A stretch of DNA of 64,000 nt, taken from positions 3,286,001 to 3,350,000 of the forward strand of contig JBCAMK010000003.1 in the NCBI GenBank assembly GCA_038503065.1. Direction: 5' to 3'. Every line of letters begins with the position of its first letter. Position 1 is the stretch's first letter. A model generated the notes under the pieces. It had not been told where the DNA came from. It ran no database searches and worked only from the letters and a program-made list of their open reading frames with translations. The translations under genes and the position numbers were made by a program. Origin of the DNA: Paragyromitra xinjiangensis. Taxonomy: Eukaryota > Ascomycota > Pezizomycetes > Pezizales > Discinaceae. Of the stretch, positions 21,818 through 33,556 are shown piece by piece.

Positions 21818-24691
21818 TTAGTTGCCTGCATCGAACTGTTCCTCGACAAATCTCCTCATAGCGGCTTCGTCCTCCTCGGCCGTCCTCCTCAGGTTCGCCT
21901 CGCTCTTGCCCATTTTCCTCAAGTTGACCACGCTCTTCCCTGGCCTGGGCAAGCTAATCTCACTGAACTTTTTCTTGAGCCCTTTGCACAGTCCTAGAAC
22001 CGGCTTATCCGCAATTCCGTCTGCTTGCTTGAGGTTCTTCTGTACCAGTTTCTGCATGCTCCCTTTAATCGCCAGCAACCAATTCTTGGCTTTTCCTGAG
22101 GTTGGACTCTCTGGCTCGGGTTTCTGGCTTCCAGTTTCACTCGTTCCTTTACTCTCGTTCCAGTTCTCGGGGGACCTGCGTAGCGGTTGTGTATGGATAC
22201 CGTGGGGATCCATCACGTATCCTCCACCTGGATACTCCCTATTTCCACCAGGAACCAAGACATTCATTCCCATCTTTTCATCTGCGGTCGTAGCTAGCGG
22301 ACCAACATCGCGATTGTGGGTCTGCCAGTGGCCAGATGTGCGTTGATCATCCTGCTGTGACACTGGTTGTGGTTGCTGAGAAACTCTAATGGGCACCCAG
22401 TCAGGGTCTAGGGATGCTACAGAAGCACGAGAACGACGTGCAATAGGGATTTGCAAAGCTCTCGGTGGAGGCCTCTTGTTACGCTTGGAAACCGTTGAGA
22501 CATCGACTTTGAGTCCGGCTCCCCACTTCATCCTCCTACGACGCTCACCGATTGTCGCAGATTCCTCAATACCACTCTCCCCGGAATCACCAAACCCACA
22601 GTCTATGTCGTCATTTCTAGGGCTAGGCTTTCTAGAAAGATTCGCTTTACGCATGCCAAGAGGTTGGAAGGAGCTGTTCCTGTTGGAAGTGGCAGCCCCG
22701 AATTGCGCTTTGACGCTGGCGTCAGGAATTATCGCCTGACTCTTATTCTCTTCTCCATTCCTGTCCTCCTCGTGATTGCTGTCGTCATCGTACCAGGTTT
22801 TATTTTCGTCACACTGGATGCTGCCCTCCACGCTCTTAGGATTAATCTCCCCCCCATATGGCTCGGCGAACCAAGTTCCTCGAAACAAACCGGTCAGTCG
22901 TCTCATCCCTCTTCCGGTTGGCTGAGTTTTAATCTCCTCATTCTGGGAATTTCCGTCCAGATGATCGAAGGACTCTCTATCGAAAGACTTAGATCGATCT
23001 TCGATCCCGATACACTGGTCATGGTTGATCTGCCCGGTAAACACGGCGCTGTCCGGAACTTCATCACCAAACGGGTTAAACTTCCACATCTCGAGGCTGC
23101 TTGGTTCGACACTACATCCGGAGTCGAAGTGGCGTTGGTATGCCTCATAGTCATTCAAATACCCTTGTAGGTCCTCGCTCCCGACGTTACCTGAAAGCTT
23201 AGCCAACGCCCTCTTCCGAGCTTCAATCCTCTCCCTCTCTTCCGAGATTGGGCTAACGTCATTATTCACCAACTTCCCATCTTGAAAGGAATTCTGTCCT
23301 CCGATGGCATTCATTAGACGTTCTTCGACATCACTGAACATACTATCAGTCTCAGCGCTGATAGCAGTCCGCTCTCCATCTTCTTCATCATCGACCTGAT
23401 GGTCGCCCATCATCTCAAAGCCAATTCTAACCATCTCTATGCCGCCTGGCCAAGGCTCAGACCAGGACAGCACCAGCTCACCCCGTTCCAGATCACTCGC
23501 CCAGAGATGCGCGTAAACACACGTTTTGACGCCTCTGTACCCTCTGTCCTCCGTTTCTAAGTCAAGTAGCCAACCCTCGCCCCTCCACGGGCCCCACGGG
23601 TTCTCGGAAATCTTAAATCTGACCTTTCCATCGCCAGATCCGTCGCAACCTACCATAAGAAACAGACCATCCTGGGTATCTGAAAACAGAGTAGTATGGA
23701 ACACCGTCCCCGATAAGATATTGAACAGAACTGGTTCAAGATGGGGACCTCTGTACTTAAAGACGCCAGAGGAGGGTGCAGGTGAAAAGATTTCACCATC
23801 CCAATAAGTATATCGTTCCGGGAAAAGATACGATTGATCAGCGTGAGGAACACGACAAACGAAAACCGGGTCTTCCACGAAACCAACGACATCGTTTCCT
23901 GCTTTACGACGCATATTACGACGGCGGCGATGATGATGGTGATGGTGAGTTCCATAAAGATAGATGTAATCACCATCTAGCAACGTCGCTACATTCCCCC
24001 ATTGCGGACCCGAGTTCTACACAAAATTAGTTTCTTTCTAGAATCTCAAATCAAAAGGATAGAAAAATACATCAAAAATCACATCCCCATGTCTCCTCGC
24101 AACCGGCACGTCTTCAGCGAACTCAGCGCCAATAACGCCAACTTGCTTCATCTCGACTTCAGCAACGCCAACGCCACAAAATTCATCACCTTCCGGGCTG
24201 CCATCGTTGGTTCTTCCCTTGATAAACCAAACTACGCCAACACCAGGCTGGCCCGGAATTTCAATGACAGCGTTGAGTGTCCATAAATAGTAGCGATCAC
24301 AAGGATTCTCTGAATCCTCGGTAGAAAAGTTGAACTCCTCTTCATTATCAGTAAAAGGAATGAATTGGATAGAACATGATTCTCCATCCTCCTTGTTGCC
24401 AGGCGCACAAGAGGGGTAACGAGTATATAAAGGATTAGAAAATGAACCCAAAGATGCAGTTGACGACGCAACTCCCAAATACTGGGAATTTGGCTGCTCC
24501 TGGAAGGTATCTCCAAAGAGAAAGAGAGGGATACCACCGAGAATTGACGAACAGCCAATGTTACGTGGGTAGCGAGACCAGTCATCTTCTCGCACTTCAC
24601 CAATGAACTCGATAGAATTTATAACTGGGGGGAATCTGGCTCTGGGGTGTAGCTGGTCGTGTTTTTCGCTAGAACCATGGATGAAAGACAT
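21818..24691 (-). CDS. DUF4185-like beta-propeller protein with long disordered C-terminal tail
   Basis: Two exons (24691-24071 and 24016-21818) encode 939 residues. Residues ~20-409 look like a five-bladed-propeller domain of the DUF4185 type: EFIGEV near the start, IPLFLFGDTF, a QWGNVATLLDGDYIYLYG strand, FVCRVP and YTYWDGEIFSP are typical landmarks. Members of this fold resemble glycoside hydrolases but few are characterised, so activity is unknown. No signal peptide is seen, so the protein is probably intracellular. Residues 231-240 are a natural run of six His followed by four Arg, inserted after a propeller strand. Residues 410-939 are low-complexity, rich in Ser, Glu, Asp, Arg and Pro, with a basic C-terminal segment (GKSVVNLRKMGKSEANLRR); this half is unusual for the fold. 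The alternative donor four codons earlier (24082) is also in frame. An antisense frame of 168 codons at 22664-23170 is a shadow. Confidence 0.75.
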
Positions 24692-25774
24692 TGCGATTAA
24701 TTGATTTTGGAGTTTTTGTAGGAGTGGATGATAGATGAATGTGGATGGAGGATGAATTTGTTTTCGTGAGGAAAAAAAAAAAAGGTGGGAGGACGACCTG
24801 ATGTTGAGAATCGCCCGGACAACAGAATGACAAACACCCCTCAGCTGCTTCTGTGGCCGGTTGCAATGTAAATGAGTGTATTCCTATTGTGATTGCCGAA
24901 GGCCATTCTATTCGTGCGAGTGATGGGCAGTGATGCCAATCCCAAACTGGAAGTTTAGTCTATAGGATTCAAACTGAATATATCTGACTCTTTTGAGGGT
25001 TTCAGAATTAGTGAAGCGGCACACCTGCAGGGGTTCGGGAGACTGGAGCTCCTCCATTGCTCCTATACTCTCTGAGGTGGTCAACAAACCGCCAGACTCA
25101 AAGGTCTCAGCACCCCCTCCCCCCCAAAATTCATAAATCCTTCTCGCAATAGCTATAATTCGAAGCCATTCAGACAACAGTTTCTTTCTTTCTTTTGAGC
25201 CACACTCGAGAGAACCGGATCATCTCGTAGGAACCAGGAACACAAGAGATCCAGCATCATCCCCGGAACCTTGCTTTTTGGCCGTTAATGCAAGCCAGGG
25301 GCAGCAAACGGCTAAACAACGTCCCTTCAACCCCATCAGAACGAATCTGCTGAAAAAGAATACCTACACCGACAGCGCGGCTAGGGAGGGAAGTAGTCTC
25401 TCAAGAAAGATGCATCAATTCCATGCTTTTTCCTACACCCGGAAGCACCCGAACTCATCTGTGGACCAAGGTATGCAACCATGTATTATACTTCACGCCA
25501 TACGACAATCCTAATAAACCAAGATAGATACTCACCAACTCGAAGTATGTGACATAAGGGAGAGATCCATCACTTCGTGAATACATTTTCAGAAGGAAAT
25601 AATGCACCCATCACTGTCCACAAAAAAAGTAAACCAAAAAATGATATTCCATAATAAAAGCAAATCAACCAAAAAACAAAAATGCAAACACGCTCAAACT
25701 CCCGATTTTTGTGCTTTCGCTAAACTTGAAAAAAATAAATAATCCGACCCACCGATTTGTCCAAAGCTTACTCG
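24692..25774. other. Spacer between two minus-strand genes
   Basis: Promoter and leader of the DUF4185-like gene followed by about 0.8 kb without supportable genes; the A-rich stretch at 25620-25750 fits the 3' end of the MFS gene. An 11-base poly-A lies at about 24773. Confidence 0.4.
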
Positions 25775-27627
25775 TCACACACCACCGTATCCATTCAGCG
25801 ACCCACCAGGCATCAAATGAGACTCAGCGTTCATTGCCTCAAGTCCCAGCCTATGGCGCTTGATCTTCCTCCCAGCCCTCCAGACATATAGCACCAGCGC
25901 TACCCCGACAGCTACAGCTGCTAGGAGTAGTCCTAGATTGACTGGTCTTGGGTCCTTTTTGAATACCCTAAACGTCAAAGCGTCTAGCCCGGCTTGTGAG
26001 AAGTTGAACAAGCCCGCGAGACATATGACAAGGCCGTAGACTTTCCCGAATGTCTTAAAGCCAAACACCTTCGCTGTATAGTCCGAGACCGCGGTATAGT
26101 AGAACGGTCGGTATGCAACGAATCCGATGATGCCAGCGATAGCTGCTGCGTATGAGTGCTCTACTACACCAAGGGCGCCGATGGCTGCAGCCATGGTTAC
26201 TAGTATACAGAGAATACTAAGTGTTGAGAAGCGGTCTAGGAGAAGACCGATGAAAGGAACAGCAATCACGCCGCCGAGTGGGAGGGCAACGTCGAAGAAT
26301 TCATTGATCTTGACGGACTTGGTGTAAGAGTGGAGGAGGTATTCGTATTGTGGTCTTATAGTGGCTACGAAGTAGTTGATCCTGGTCTACACTTCATGTT
26401 AGTGATTGAAATAAACCTGGGGAAGAAAATACATACCATCTGGATAATCGTGAAGAGAGCAATCAACACGAACCACCAACTGCCAATTTGCTGCGTAACT
26501 GGACGGCCATGCATAGCACCCCAAACACCGCTGCTTTCATGTCTTTTCTCTCGTTTCCTCTCGCTCTCTTCTAGAGCGTTCTTGCCGCCAAGGAGGTGGT
26601 CGATTTCACCAATAACGGCTTCGCGGTGTTCTCGACGAACATGTATTTCGTCGTCGTCAATTTCGTAGTCACTATCGTCTCCGAGTAGTTCCTCTTCAAC
26701 TTCAGCCTGTCTTACTAGTTCAACGATTGTCTTGTAGCTCCTCGCTGGCATGATGAGGACTTGGGCTACGAAGATAAACGCTGGTACGACCAAATATCCC
26801 AGGAACCATTCGTGCAGTCCAATCCTGCCGTTTGTCTTCTCATAGACGATACGGTATAGTAAAAACACAGCACTGGAGGAGTCAAATGCACCGGTCAACA
26901 TCGACAGGACCAACCCAGAGTGTGTTGGGAACGCATTTGATAGGTGGAACGACGGAATGAAGATAAATGGGCCACCGAGAGCCAACAGAAGATACGCGAT
27001 AGGATAGGCTTTTACTCGGTCAATTAACTGTGACATGCCAGCAGGGAATATTCATGATAACTTACGATCAACTTGATGGATCTGTTTGGCAAACCCAAAT
27101 CCAAGACATCCGAGAGCGAAAAGGATCGAACCAATCACACCCGAAACACGAGGACCGTACTGATCGAGAATTGCACCAACGAGTAGAGCACAAACGTTCG
27201 TGGCCACTGCAGCGACAGTGAACATGAAGTTTAACCTAAATACCCCGCCTTGAATCAGAATCCCACGTTCTCAGAGCCTCTCTGAAGTATATTCCACCAC
27301 TCACCGGATCTCTTGCTCATAGCATACATGGACACCCTTCTCGATTTCCCTCTCGGTACACAGCTCTTGGTATACTCCCTCCTCAATCATTACGGGTTTT
27401 AGCGCGGCATACCCAAACACCACGCCAGCAGCTAGTAAACAATAAACCGTCGCGATGCCAACCTGCACCACTCGTGTCGTCCGTGAAACCTCAAACGCAC
27501 CAACAGGCGGAACTTTCCCCGGCCCGACACCCTCATTCAGTTTACCATCACTGTAGATGGACGTTTGCTGAACCTGTACAGAGGGGTGTAGCCGATTTTC
27601 AGCAACGGTTGAAGAGTGGGCGGTCAT
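25775..27627 (-). CDS. MFS transporter (Fmp42/SLC43-like)
   Basis: Twelve-span major facilitator of the fungal Fmp42/SLC43-like group; the animal SLC43 members carry large neutral amino acids, and the fungal substrates are unassigned. Four exons (27627-27305, 27235-27066, 27008-26437, 26386-25775) give 558 residues. Visible features: a soluble N terminus of ~50 residues, first span VVQVGIATVYCLLAAGVVFGYAAL, a charged luminal loop, the NVCALLVGAILDQYGPRVSG loop with the MFS G-x-x-x-D-x-x-G-x-R/K signature between spans 2 and 3, LLALGGPFIFIPSFHLSNAFP, a large acidic cytosolic loop (LLGDDSDYEIDDDE) between spans 6 and 7, and the second-half signature GLLLDRFST. The third exon boundary was set by family similarity (VDPYPIAYLLLALGG). 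The C-terminal tail is short and cytosolic. Confidence 0.9.
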
Positions 27628-30600
27628 AGCCCTCGAATTGATGTTGTTTCTTCAAGCACGCGATGGAACGTTAGTGATGACGACTTGGGGCAATCCCGAT
27701 CCCGAGATGACGTAATGTTCCTCGCGGAGATCAATTCAACACAGATTGAAGAAGACTCAATTCCAAGACGAGGGCAACGAAGGGTTTTTATGAACCCGAA
27801 TCTGAGGGGCAACAGGAAAAAAAACTGGGAAAATCACAACCGAACGCAGAGCAAGCAGGAAGCCCACCTGACGATGCACAGCTCTCTCTCGTGAAAAGCT
27901 CTAAGTTGGGTCATGACAACCGTGGGAAGCAAATAACTACCGAACCGCTCTCTGGTTGGCCCTGCGCTTTTAAGACTAGGCACCTCGGGGAAAAAAGACG
28001 GGGGTGGGAAAAATAATCGACAGGCAAGGATTTTTCTCCTCCTCTTTGCGAACCAATGAGCTTTTATGGTGGCGCGCGTGGGTGGTTCATACTCGATTAC
28101 CGTAGCCAACCGCCGGACGAGCTCAGGGATGTAGTTGCCCGAAACACGGGGAAGCGATATGCGGTCACTATATGCGTAGCTCAGGGAGTCAACTACGCTT
28201 TTCTTTTTTCCTTCATGCCAAGCCAGGGATTGGGATGACGTTTGAGCTGGATAGACATCATATTGAGTCACTCGTTTGATCTTCTTTATGGGGAGCGAGT
28301 CGCCACTTTACTGACTCTGTAGTACATGGCTTCCTCGTTCTTGCTTCCAGTCATCCGCTCGTTTTTACCGACACACTAAGACATCCAACCCCACAAAGAA
28401 AGTTCACGATGTTCGTGGGGCACGAACAACATGCAAGGGAAGGACGGCAATTGACCACAAGACATGCATCGTTCAAGATAAAGTTTTGGTGGCAGAAGGA
28501 CCGAGCGCGATAGAAACCCGTTATGTATGCATAAGACTGTTTTTGTGTGTACTTCACACCACTTCGTTGCATACGCCATCGTTGCGCCAAGCTTAACAGA
28601 CACAGTAATACTCGTGATACCATCGGGTATTCAATGACACAAGGATTCTGATGAAGAGGGACGTCCTATTGGGTGAACAAGACTCAAAGCAGTGATGTAT
28701 GGCACCGCCACTTTGTTGATCAAGCCATTTATGGGAGTTTTCGGGCTGTTGATGCTGTTTCTCACCATATTCGCCCATATCTCGATTGGTTCGAATCCCT
28801 GTAATATTGAATAACCGATTGTATCACGAGTACTGTGATACTTATGATGGTTAATTGAAGCGGGGAATAATCTGGGGAAATCTGGCGCCCCTCCTGCTTC
28901 TTGGCATAGTGCAGGATAGTCGTGTACATGGCTAACCTAACCAATAGATAGTTACTGGCGTTAACTTCAGCTGGCAGCTGGGGGTACCTATTTGGTTCGT
29001 TTCAGCTACACGTAACACACGAGTCTGCACGGAATAGTTATCCCAAAAAGAAGACGAATTCAGTTGTTAGGTCGTCAGTTGGGTTCACTAAAATGTGTCA
29101 GTGCTTTTCGAGCATTCCCAATGACTAAATAATCTGTTAAGTGGGCTTGCACGGGTAATACAAGCTAAACGCACGCTCTCAACCTAAATTCTCCAGCACT
29201 ACCTAACCCTATGGAAGGGATACCTAAAGTTAGCGAACGAGTGCAACATAGCAAAGAAGCTTTTGAAGAACCCCTACCAGCTCTTCTCTGGGGAAGTAAT
29301 CATTACCACCATTCCCTAGTATTTCAGACGATATTAACTCAAACACGAGCTCGAGTTCCAAACAGCCTAACTATTTCTAAAAAAACCGCAAGATATCTGA
29401 AGGCTCCGGTAATCTTATCACACAAAAGCTTGCCCTGGTCTAACGTAAAGAGAACTAATCTCTTGGAAATTTCAGTGGGCTTTCGCTATGTAATCCGTCT
29501 TTGAGCTATAGGTATAAGCTTTCTATAAACCATAATGATACGCTTAAATAAACCCAAATCAGATCTGAAACTACATGTGGTCATGTACCTAAAACTCCAA
29601 CCCAATAGGAAAGACACTAGCATGACTACGTCACTTGCTTGGCATGTATTCATTTAGATGCCGTGAAATAAATGTACTTCCAATCTCAGCGTCATTTTTT
29701 TGAATGAATTTGAATTGGGGCTAAGACTGAACCATTTTGGGAGCGATGCTGAAACAGTAAACAGTGAGACGTGCAAGACGTTATCATTAGGACGTCAGTC
29801 CTGGCTCAACTTCACCGCTACTCACTCGTTGCTCGTGAAATTTCCTGAAGACGTTCGAGCGTAGGGTCACTATTCTGCTAGGCTACGGTCAATCGTTACT
29901 AGCGGGTTGTGTGGGCAGCTGAGTGGTAGAAGCTCCTCGCAAGTGAGGTAATAGGTAACTTATTCCACCAAATTTCCTTTCGACACTAAGTGCTAGTACA
30001 GTATAAGTATTTCGGGGACAAGAGTAAGCCTCTATGCTTACGAAGCCATCACCTAGTACTAGATATGTCAAGCGGAAAAAAATACTTCGGTTTTGTGGTC
30101 ATGAGTTATCACTCGGTTTACTGTTAAATTGACCGTTTACCTCTGATTTTAGCTTGATTTGTTTACCACCTAAAGCTATAGCATTATACGTGTTGGGGGT
30201 ATGAGGATATAGGCAGTAGAGAATATTGAATTAGGTAGAGATAAAAGGGTCGGATAGAGCATTATATACCGCAGACAGATCTAGAGCCTTCTCTCGGCCG
30301 AGATATGCGGGGGTAAAACACCAAAAAATGCTAGGAAATGAGATAGTGCCCATGCTCAGGCACCCCAATATCACGATGTGGACTAGGAAGTTTTTTTCCG
30401 GCAATAGAACCGTTAATCGTATGTTTTAAACACTGGACACATATATCCACGCGTACGGTAAACCCTTCGCTAGCAAGGGATTCGGACTGATCTGGTTATT
30501 CGTGTTACATGTACAGCCGCGTCCCGAAAATCTTCGCACCCCCTCCATCACTACCAAGCTTAGCAGTCTTCTTGCAATTGGGGTGCGAAGACTTTTGGGA

Positions 30601-33556
30601 TGCGGCTGTACGGAAGGTGGTTATTGGTTCGGAAACTGTAACGAAAAACGTTAGGAAGCTTTGACTAAACATAGGAGAGCTTAACTACGCGTACTCCTGA
30701 CGGGCTAAAAGGGCCGATAAATTGAGTGGGGCTGGCTGGCCAACACGTTGATGTGACTAGGTTGAAGCTAACTTGAACTATCACGACATACACTACAAGT
30801 CTTTTATTGAATTATCTCTGCTTGCCGCGGGAATTAAAAAGAGTGCTGGCTTAAAAATTGAGGCCCTAGACTAACAAATTCGATTCCATTGATTATTAAT
30901 ACCTTTTCCTAAACTAGCACGACTAAGAAAAAGGTCGTTCTACTAGTAGCCAGCTGCAGTCTAGCATTATTCCACCAGTTCTTAAACTTTTAATTATAAA
31001 GGACACGTCCTATAGACCGGTTTTCAAATTTCTGGAACATCGGTCGGTCGGACATGTAGCTGTCTCGAGTGAACACGAGAAGCCTGTAAAAGGCGAAAAC
31101 TCGGATTTTGAGATTTTGGGGATTGGATACTGCTTTCCCGGCTGCAGCTGGGTAACTTATCCGTTTAAAGCATCCTGGGTTGAGACCGGCATAAAACCGG
31201 AAGAGTTATCTTTATATTGGGAGCAATCTAGAGATATAGATCTCGGGAGGGAAAAGTGCTTCTTCGGCTTTGTGGTTTGTAATCTTATGGTTCTTATCAC
31301 ATGTGTAATGCATAAACCCCTATACTATGTCTTTTGCTCTTTATCTAGGTTTAGCTCAAACAACTATAGAGGTTTGCGGTAGGGGGAAATAGGGCTCGGG
31401 ATGCCGAGGCCAAGTGTTAAAATATAGCTGGCAGAAGCAATATCAGGTGTGGGCAACCTGCAAGGCAGATACTGTGGTCTGGGTGCGTAGGTTACTCGCA
31501 GTCCAGCACCTTGGGCAATAGAGGTGTTGCTATTATGTCGCCTTGAACCAAGATTAATTCGGTCTAGCTTAATCTAGAGGCGTTAGCTGGGGCTTTCCGT
31601 GATGCCCTAAACGAAGCGAAATCTTCCCGCGTGGCTTCTTCGTGAGGGGTTAATGCTTGTCAAGCCGGCTAGCCCAGTGTGCCATCTAGTCAATTGACTG
31701 GCCGAGGGTGAACTATCCTCAACTGTAGAGGGGGTCCTTAGACTCGAATGAGCTTGTAAAGAAGATAAAGCGAATTCGAAGCCAACGATGCTGAGGGCAA
31801 TTCCCCACAGCACTTCTTCGTTCTAATAAAGCCCGCGTCATTAGGCTGCCGTGGTTCCCATGGCTTGCTTGCCAAGTGTCTGACAAGCTTAAGGCGGAGA
31901 GCTCCTTCGGCGCGATGCGTTGGATGCTTGTTTTTTCTGTGCGACTTCGTAAGGCTGTTGACGATTTATGAACCAATTCTTCCGATATCACGAACAATTG
32001 TTACACTGCCAAGAATTGAATCCCATTCTTTGCTTCCTTCGTGTCGTTACTTTGTAGCACCTATTCTGTGCACTTGGCACCTGTAGCTCGGAGTGACGAG
32101 CCTGACAAATTAAAGCGTTAGACCTTCGGTTTTAGCTTCATGTTCTTCATCACGATATCGATATTTGCCGCGTACATCTCCGTCGCATAAACTCCCTGCT
32201 TGCTAGGATCCGTGGTCATAAAGTCTGAACTGTATTTCTTTAGGCTATGTTCAGAAGAGTCTTAATATGTGCGTATTAACCCACAATCAGGAGCCCATAA
32301 CGTACTATCTGACGATTTGAAGCTCGCGCTTAAGGTGGGCCTCCGGTCGGTGGGTTTGGAGATATCTCCTGGCTGGTGTAAAGTTCTCTCTTGGCGCATA
32401 TTATGAATTGTCACCTGATAATGTCCCGATCCTTCTACAGATGATCCTCCAATTGCGAGGATGCTATAGCATTGATCGTGCTTCTTATTTTGTGTCACTA
32501 GGAACACGATAAGCCACTGTCTTAAGGCGGTTGAGGCTGTACGAAACTATGCAAATGAAACCTAATTATGGAGGGGTTTTCTAGAAGCACAATCCTCCAT
32601 CAAATCAAGAGGTGGAAAGTGAGACAACTCTTTAGGTACCCGGACAATACCTCTGGAGGGGTTTTAAGCTGGTGCTGTCTCTTCTCTACTGTGATTCGCC
32701 GCCACATTTTATTGTAATCCCGTAAGCACATATTCCAGAAGACTATGCTCGTGTCTAGACCTTAATGACAATAACCATATTCTCGCACACCTAAATAAAA
32801 TTATTTCGTAGCCACGGAGTGTGCCTGATAAACACTCGGTGTATTTGCCGTAGTAGAGATACTAGTACCAATGGAACGTTTTCGCGGAGACTTCACCAAA
32901 GCTTAATTAATATTTGACAAGGTGTTTAAGTCCGATGTGTTGTCATAAACTTCTCCATCCCACATGAAGATAGAGGACTCTAGTCGCACCGCCTCATTCT
33001 GCAAATAGGAACCGATCAGCAAGAACGGAACTTCGGTGTGACTCCAACACTCAGCCGCAGCGCATTTAGACAGACACCCATGCTTGTTTATGAGAATGGT
33101 TAGCGTATGTTCTCCAACAAGTTGAGCCTCATTCCCCCTCCTCACAGTACCTATGAGTTTCACGTTATCACACGTTTTTTCTTCCAGGCCTTATATTGAC
33201 ATTTGTACCACATAGTCAGGGATTTCCCTTCCCTCGGTTCCGTATTTGCTAGCCTTTTCTTGCCCTATCTCTCAGACTCACATTTGTTCTTGCGTTCACC
33301 CCCTCATGTATATATTTCCACTTCCCTTGCCATCTTGATAGATCTTCGTAAAAATTTTATGTGACATACTTAAACTTCACGAACAGTCCAACCACAGATA
33401 TTCCGTGGGTATTGCAGTCTATTCGACTCACTGAAAGCCTCCAACCCCACCCAGGATTTGCCCTACGACCCACCAACCCTGGTGGTCCTCACCCTTCTCG
33501 TGGCTTGATAATCTACACAAGCCGTGCTGCCATTGCCGTCGCAACATTCCAAGATT
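27628..33556. other. Gene desert of nearly 6 kb with one MITE
   Basis: No supportable gene on either strand. The sequence is stop-rich in all frames and contains no recognisable transposase fragment. It holds the 95-bp Tc1/mariner-type MITE at 30514-30608 and a CTCGAGTGA motif at about 31063. The last ~350 bp are the promoter of the membrane glycoprotein gene. Confidence 0.5.
30514..30608. mobile_element. Tc1/mariner-type MITE, 95 bp with TA duplication
   Basis: A near-perfect hairpin: a 29-bp left inverted repeat beginning cagccgcgtcccgaaaatc (30514-30542) and a 29-bp right repeat (30580-30608) that match at 26 of 29 positions, all three differences being transitions. The unit is flanked on both sides by TA (30512-30513 and 30609-30610), the target duplication of Tc1/mariner elements. 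The ~37-bp centre has no coding capacity, so this is a non-autonomous miniature copy. Confidence 0.85.

Noticed and set aside
22664..23170. 168-codon plus-strand frame
   Set aside because: Lies antisense to the disordered tail of the DUF4185-like gene; its hydrophobic stretches are by-products of the complementary codons.
28785..28800. ggttcgaatccc, resembling a tRNA T-arm (B box)
   Set aside because: No A box at the right distance upstream and no clover-leaf pairing could be drawn around it.
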